Shown here piece after piece: positions 12,413-13,481 of a DNA stretch of 13,481 nucleotides. Both the position numbers and the translations under genes were made by a program. Under the pieces are notes generated by a model, which saw nothing but the letters and a program-made list of their open reading frames with translations, was not told the origin of the DNA and did no database searches. The number at the start of each line of letters is the position of its first letter. Within the stretch, counting starts at the first letter, position 1. The stretch lies in assembly GCA_018064565.1 (NCBI GenBank), contig JAGHVA010000035.1, forward strand, positions 1-13,481. Direction: 5' to 3'. The DNA is from Candidatus Colimorpha onthohippi (lineage in GTDB: Bacteria; Bacteroidota; Bacteroidia; Bacteroidales; P3).

Positions 12413-13481
12413 CTACCGAGAGGTTACAACTACCTTTTGAGATGGGCGATCGGAAATCTTGACGATATATGCGCCTACTGATGGAACCTGAAATGTCGTA
12501 TGCTGACTTGCGGAGGCATCGGACGCCACTACCCTACCTGTAACATCATAGACTTTAATATTGTGATTGGCAGCGCCATCCACAACAATAGAGCCTTTGG
12601 CAGCGCGGACACCAATCGTTTCATGACCCTTCGGCGCATCAACTCCCAAAGCAGACCGGATGGTTAGGTGTAGTACAACAACACTATCGCAAGACATGTG
12701 GTTGGACTTAACCAAACGACGTTCATAATCGCCTGACGTGTAGTATGTATTACTATACCAAACCAAACTATCAATCGCTGTAATAGTTGTATCACCATAC
12801 GTCTCACAAGGTAGCGTCTCGCCATCAACATTTTGCACCAGACGTACCGAACGCCCCACACTACGATTATAGCCACCCGTTGAGACCCTACCACTCTCCA
12901 ACAGCAACAGATAAGCACTATTCTGATCGTAATATGTTGAAGACCAATAGTACCCATTTTGAGCTATTGACGACACTGTGGTATCGTATCTGGCACCTGC
13001 CGCAGGCAAAAATAGAGCACCTGCATCCTCCATATCCGACCATTGAGACGGAGAATAGACATTGGTAAGATAGCCATTGTTGCAGCCAGACTGATACGTA
13101 CACCCAGCAGGCAAAATCCAACTTTCGGGCAATACCACCAAACCTCGGTAAGCACCCACAGTTGCCATTGCATACTTATCCACAGCATGACGCCGATAAC
13201 AGAATAAATACTGCCATTCGTCATTGGTCAACAGCCGCCACAATCCTGGATTATTTCCTCCATTGGTAATAGCATTATAAACACCCCAATCGTAGTTAGA
13301 GCTCTTGCCTGTAAGATTCAAGTCATCGCGATCGATGGATGGCCCGTAGCCATTGGTATTGTTCGGGACGCTGATATTTCTCGATGCGATGCTATAAGGC
13401 ATATAAAAACGATTGTTGAGATCGTTGGGTGCATGGTAGCCACTGGTACCCCATCCAAACAAATCTATCCATGCATTATAG
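12413..13481 (-). CDS. Secreted surface protein with T9SS C-terminal domain (5' partial)
   Basis: The frame is open through the window edge (it reads YNAWID before LFGWGTSGYH), so the N-terminus lies outside; a TTG at 13462 is not the true start. About 356 codons are visible. First comes a Fibrobacter-major-paralogous/C-type-lectin-like domain with WRLLTNDEWQYLF, ILPAGC, FLPAAGARYD, YYWSSTYYDQNSAYLL and GRSVRLVQ (to about 12833). A short repeat of the CETYGDTTITAID...CDSVVVLHLTI type follows (about 12808-12657), as found in many Bacteroidota adhesin-like proteins. The end (about 12625-12413) is a Por-type sorting domain with IKVYDVTGRVV, VPSVGAYIVKI and a VVVTSR tail. It should be exported by Sec, then moved across the outer membrane by the type IX system. 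Its ligand is unknown. Confidence 0.88.
   Translation of the reverse strand, partial: YNAWIDLFGWGTSGYHAPNDLNNRFYMPYSIASRNISVPNNTNGYGPSIDRDDLNLTGKSSNYDWGVYNAITNGGNNPGLWRLLTNDEWQYLFCYRRHAVDKYAMATVGAYRGLVVLPESWILPAGCTYQSGCNNGYLTNVYSPSQWSDMEDAGALFLPAAGARYDTTVSSIAQNGYYWSSTYYDQNSAYLLLLESGRVSTGGYNRSVGRSVRLVQNVDGETLPCETYGDTTITAIDSLVWYSNTYYTSGDYERRLVKSNHMSCDSVVVLHLTIRSALGVDAPKGHETIGVRAAKGSIVVDGAANHNIKVYDVTGRVVASDASASQHTTFQVPSVGAYIVKISDRPSQKVVVTSR

Noticed and set aside
12830..12960. Variable region of a diversity-generating retroelement in the lectin-like domain
   Set aside because: The domain type fits such targets, but the codons are not AAY-rich, the segment is not at the protein end, and no reverse transcriptase or template repeat is visible.
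13460..13462. TTG as the true start of the surface protein
   Set aside because: The frame is open upstream to the window edge with family-typical residues (NAWIDLFGWG), and no signal peptide follows the TTG.

Overview
The window reads as chromosomal DNA of a Bacteroidales-type bacterium (phylum Bacteroidota). Four observations point there: promoter elements of the TAnnTTTG type rather than the E. coli -10/-35 type, A-rich leaders without Shine-Dalgarno motifs, a DksA/TraR-family protein of the cysteine-poor form common in this phylum, and a surface protein with a type IX secretion C-terminal domain. I cannot name the genus. No rRNA, tRNA or CRISPR array is visible.

Layout. (1) 88-578 is a short, internally deleted ISL3-family insertion sequence with both inverted repeats but only a 156-codon transposase remnant. 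(2) 579-5561, minus strand, is a sodium-pumping methylmalonyl-CoA decarboxylase operon: epimerase (mce), carboxyltransferase (mmdA), an enlarged OadG-type membrane subunit, biotin carrier (mmdC) and sodium-pump beta subunit (mmdB/oadB). It starts from a promoter near 5670 and ends at a strong terminator at 579-609. The products would epimerise and decarboxylate methylmalonyl-CoA to propionyl-CoA while exporting Na+, the last part of the succinate-to-propionate route; the B12-dependent mutase is not in the window. (3) 5755-9489, minus strand, holds a double-ATPase peptide ABC transporter protein, rimM, a DksA/TraR-like regulator with its own promoter, and a lipoprotein, ending at a perfect 30-base palindromic terminator. 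(4) 9490-9656 is a divergent promoter region. (5) 9657-12165, plus strand, holds ornithine aminotransferase and a DAACS-type symporter, separated by a terminator. (6) 12169-12403 is a two-level tandem repeat in the convergent intergenic space. (7) 12413-13481, minus strand, is the C-terminal part of a secreted surface protein that runs off the window end.

Most of the window is ordinary core metabolism. The least explained parts are the 9-base/138-base hierarchical repeat at 12.17-12.40 kb, the cysteine-rich extracytoplasmic domain on the OadG subunit, the miniature IS sitting against the operon terminator, a three-copy repeat of about 39 bases overlapping the end of the beta-subunit gene, and a hairpin plus T-tract in the ornithine aminotransferase leader. 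I see no convincing new multi-gene system such as a defence island.
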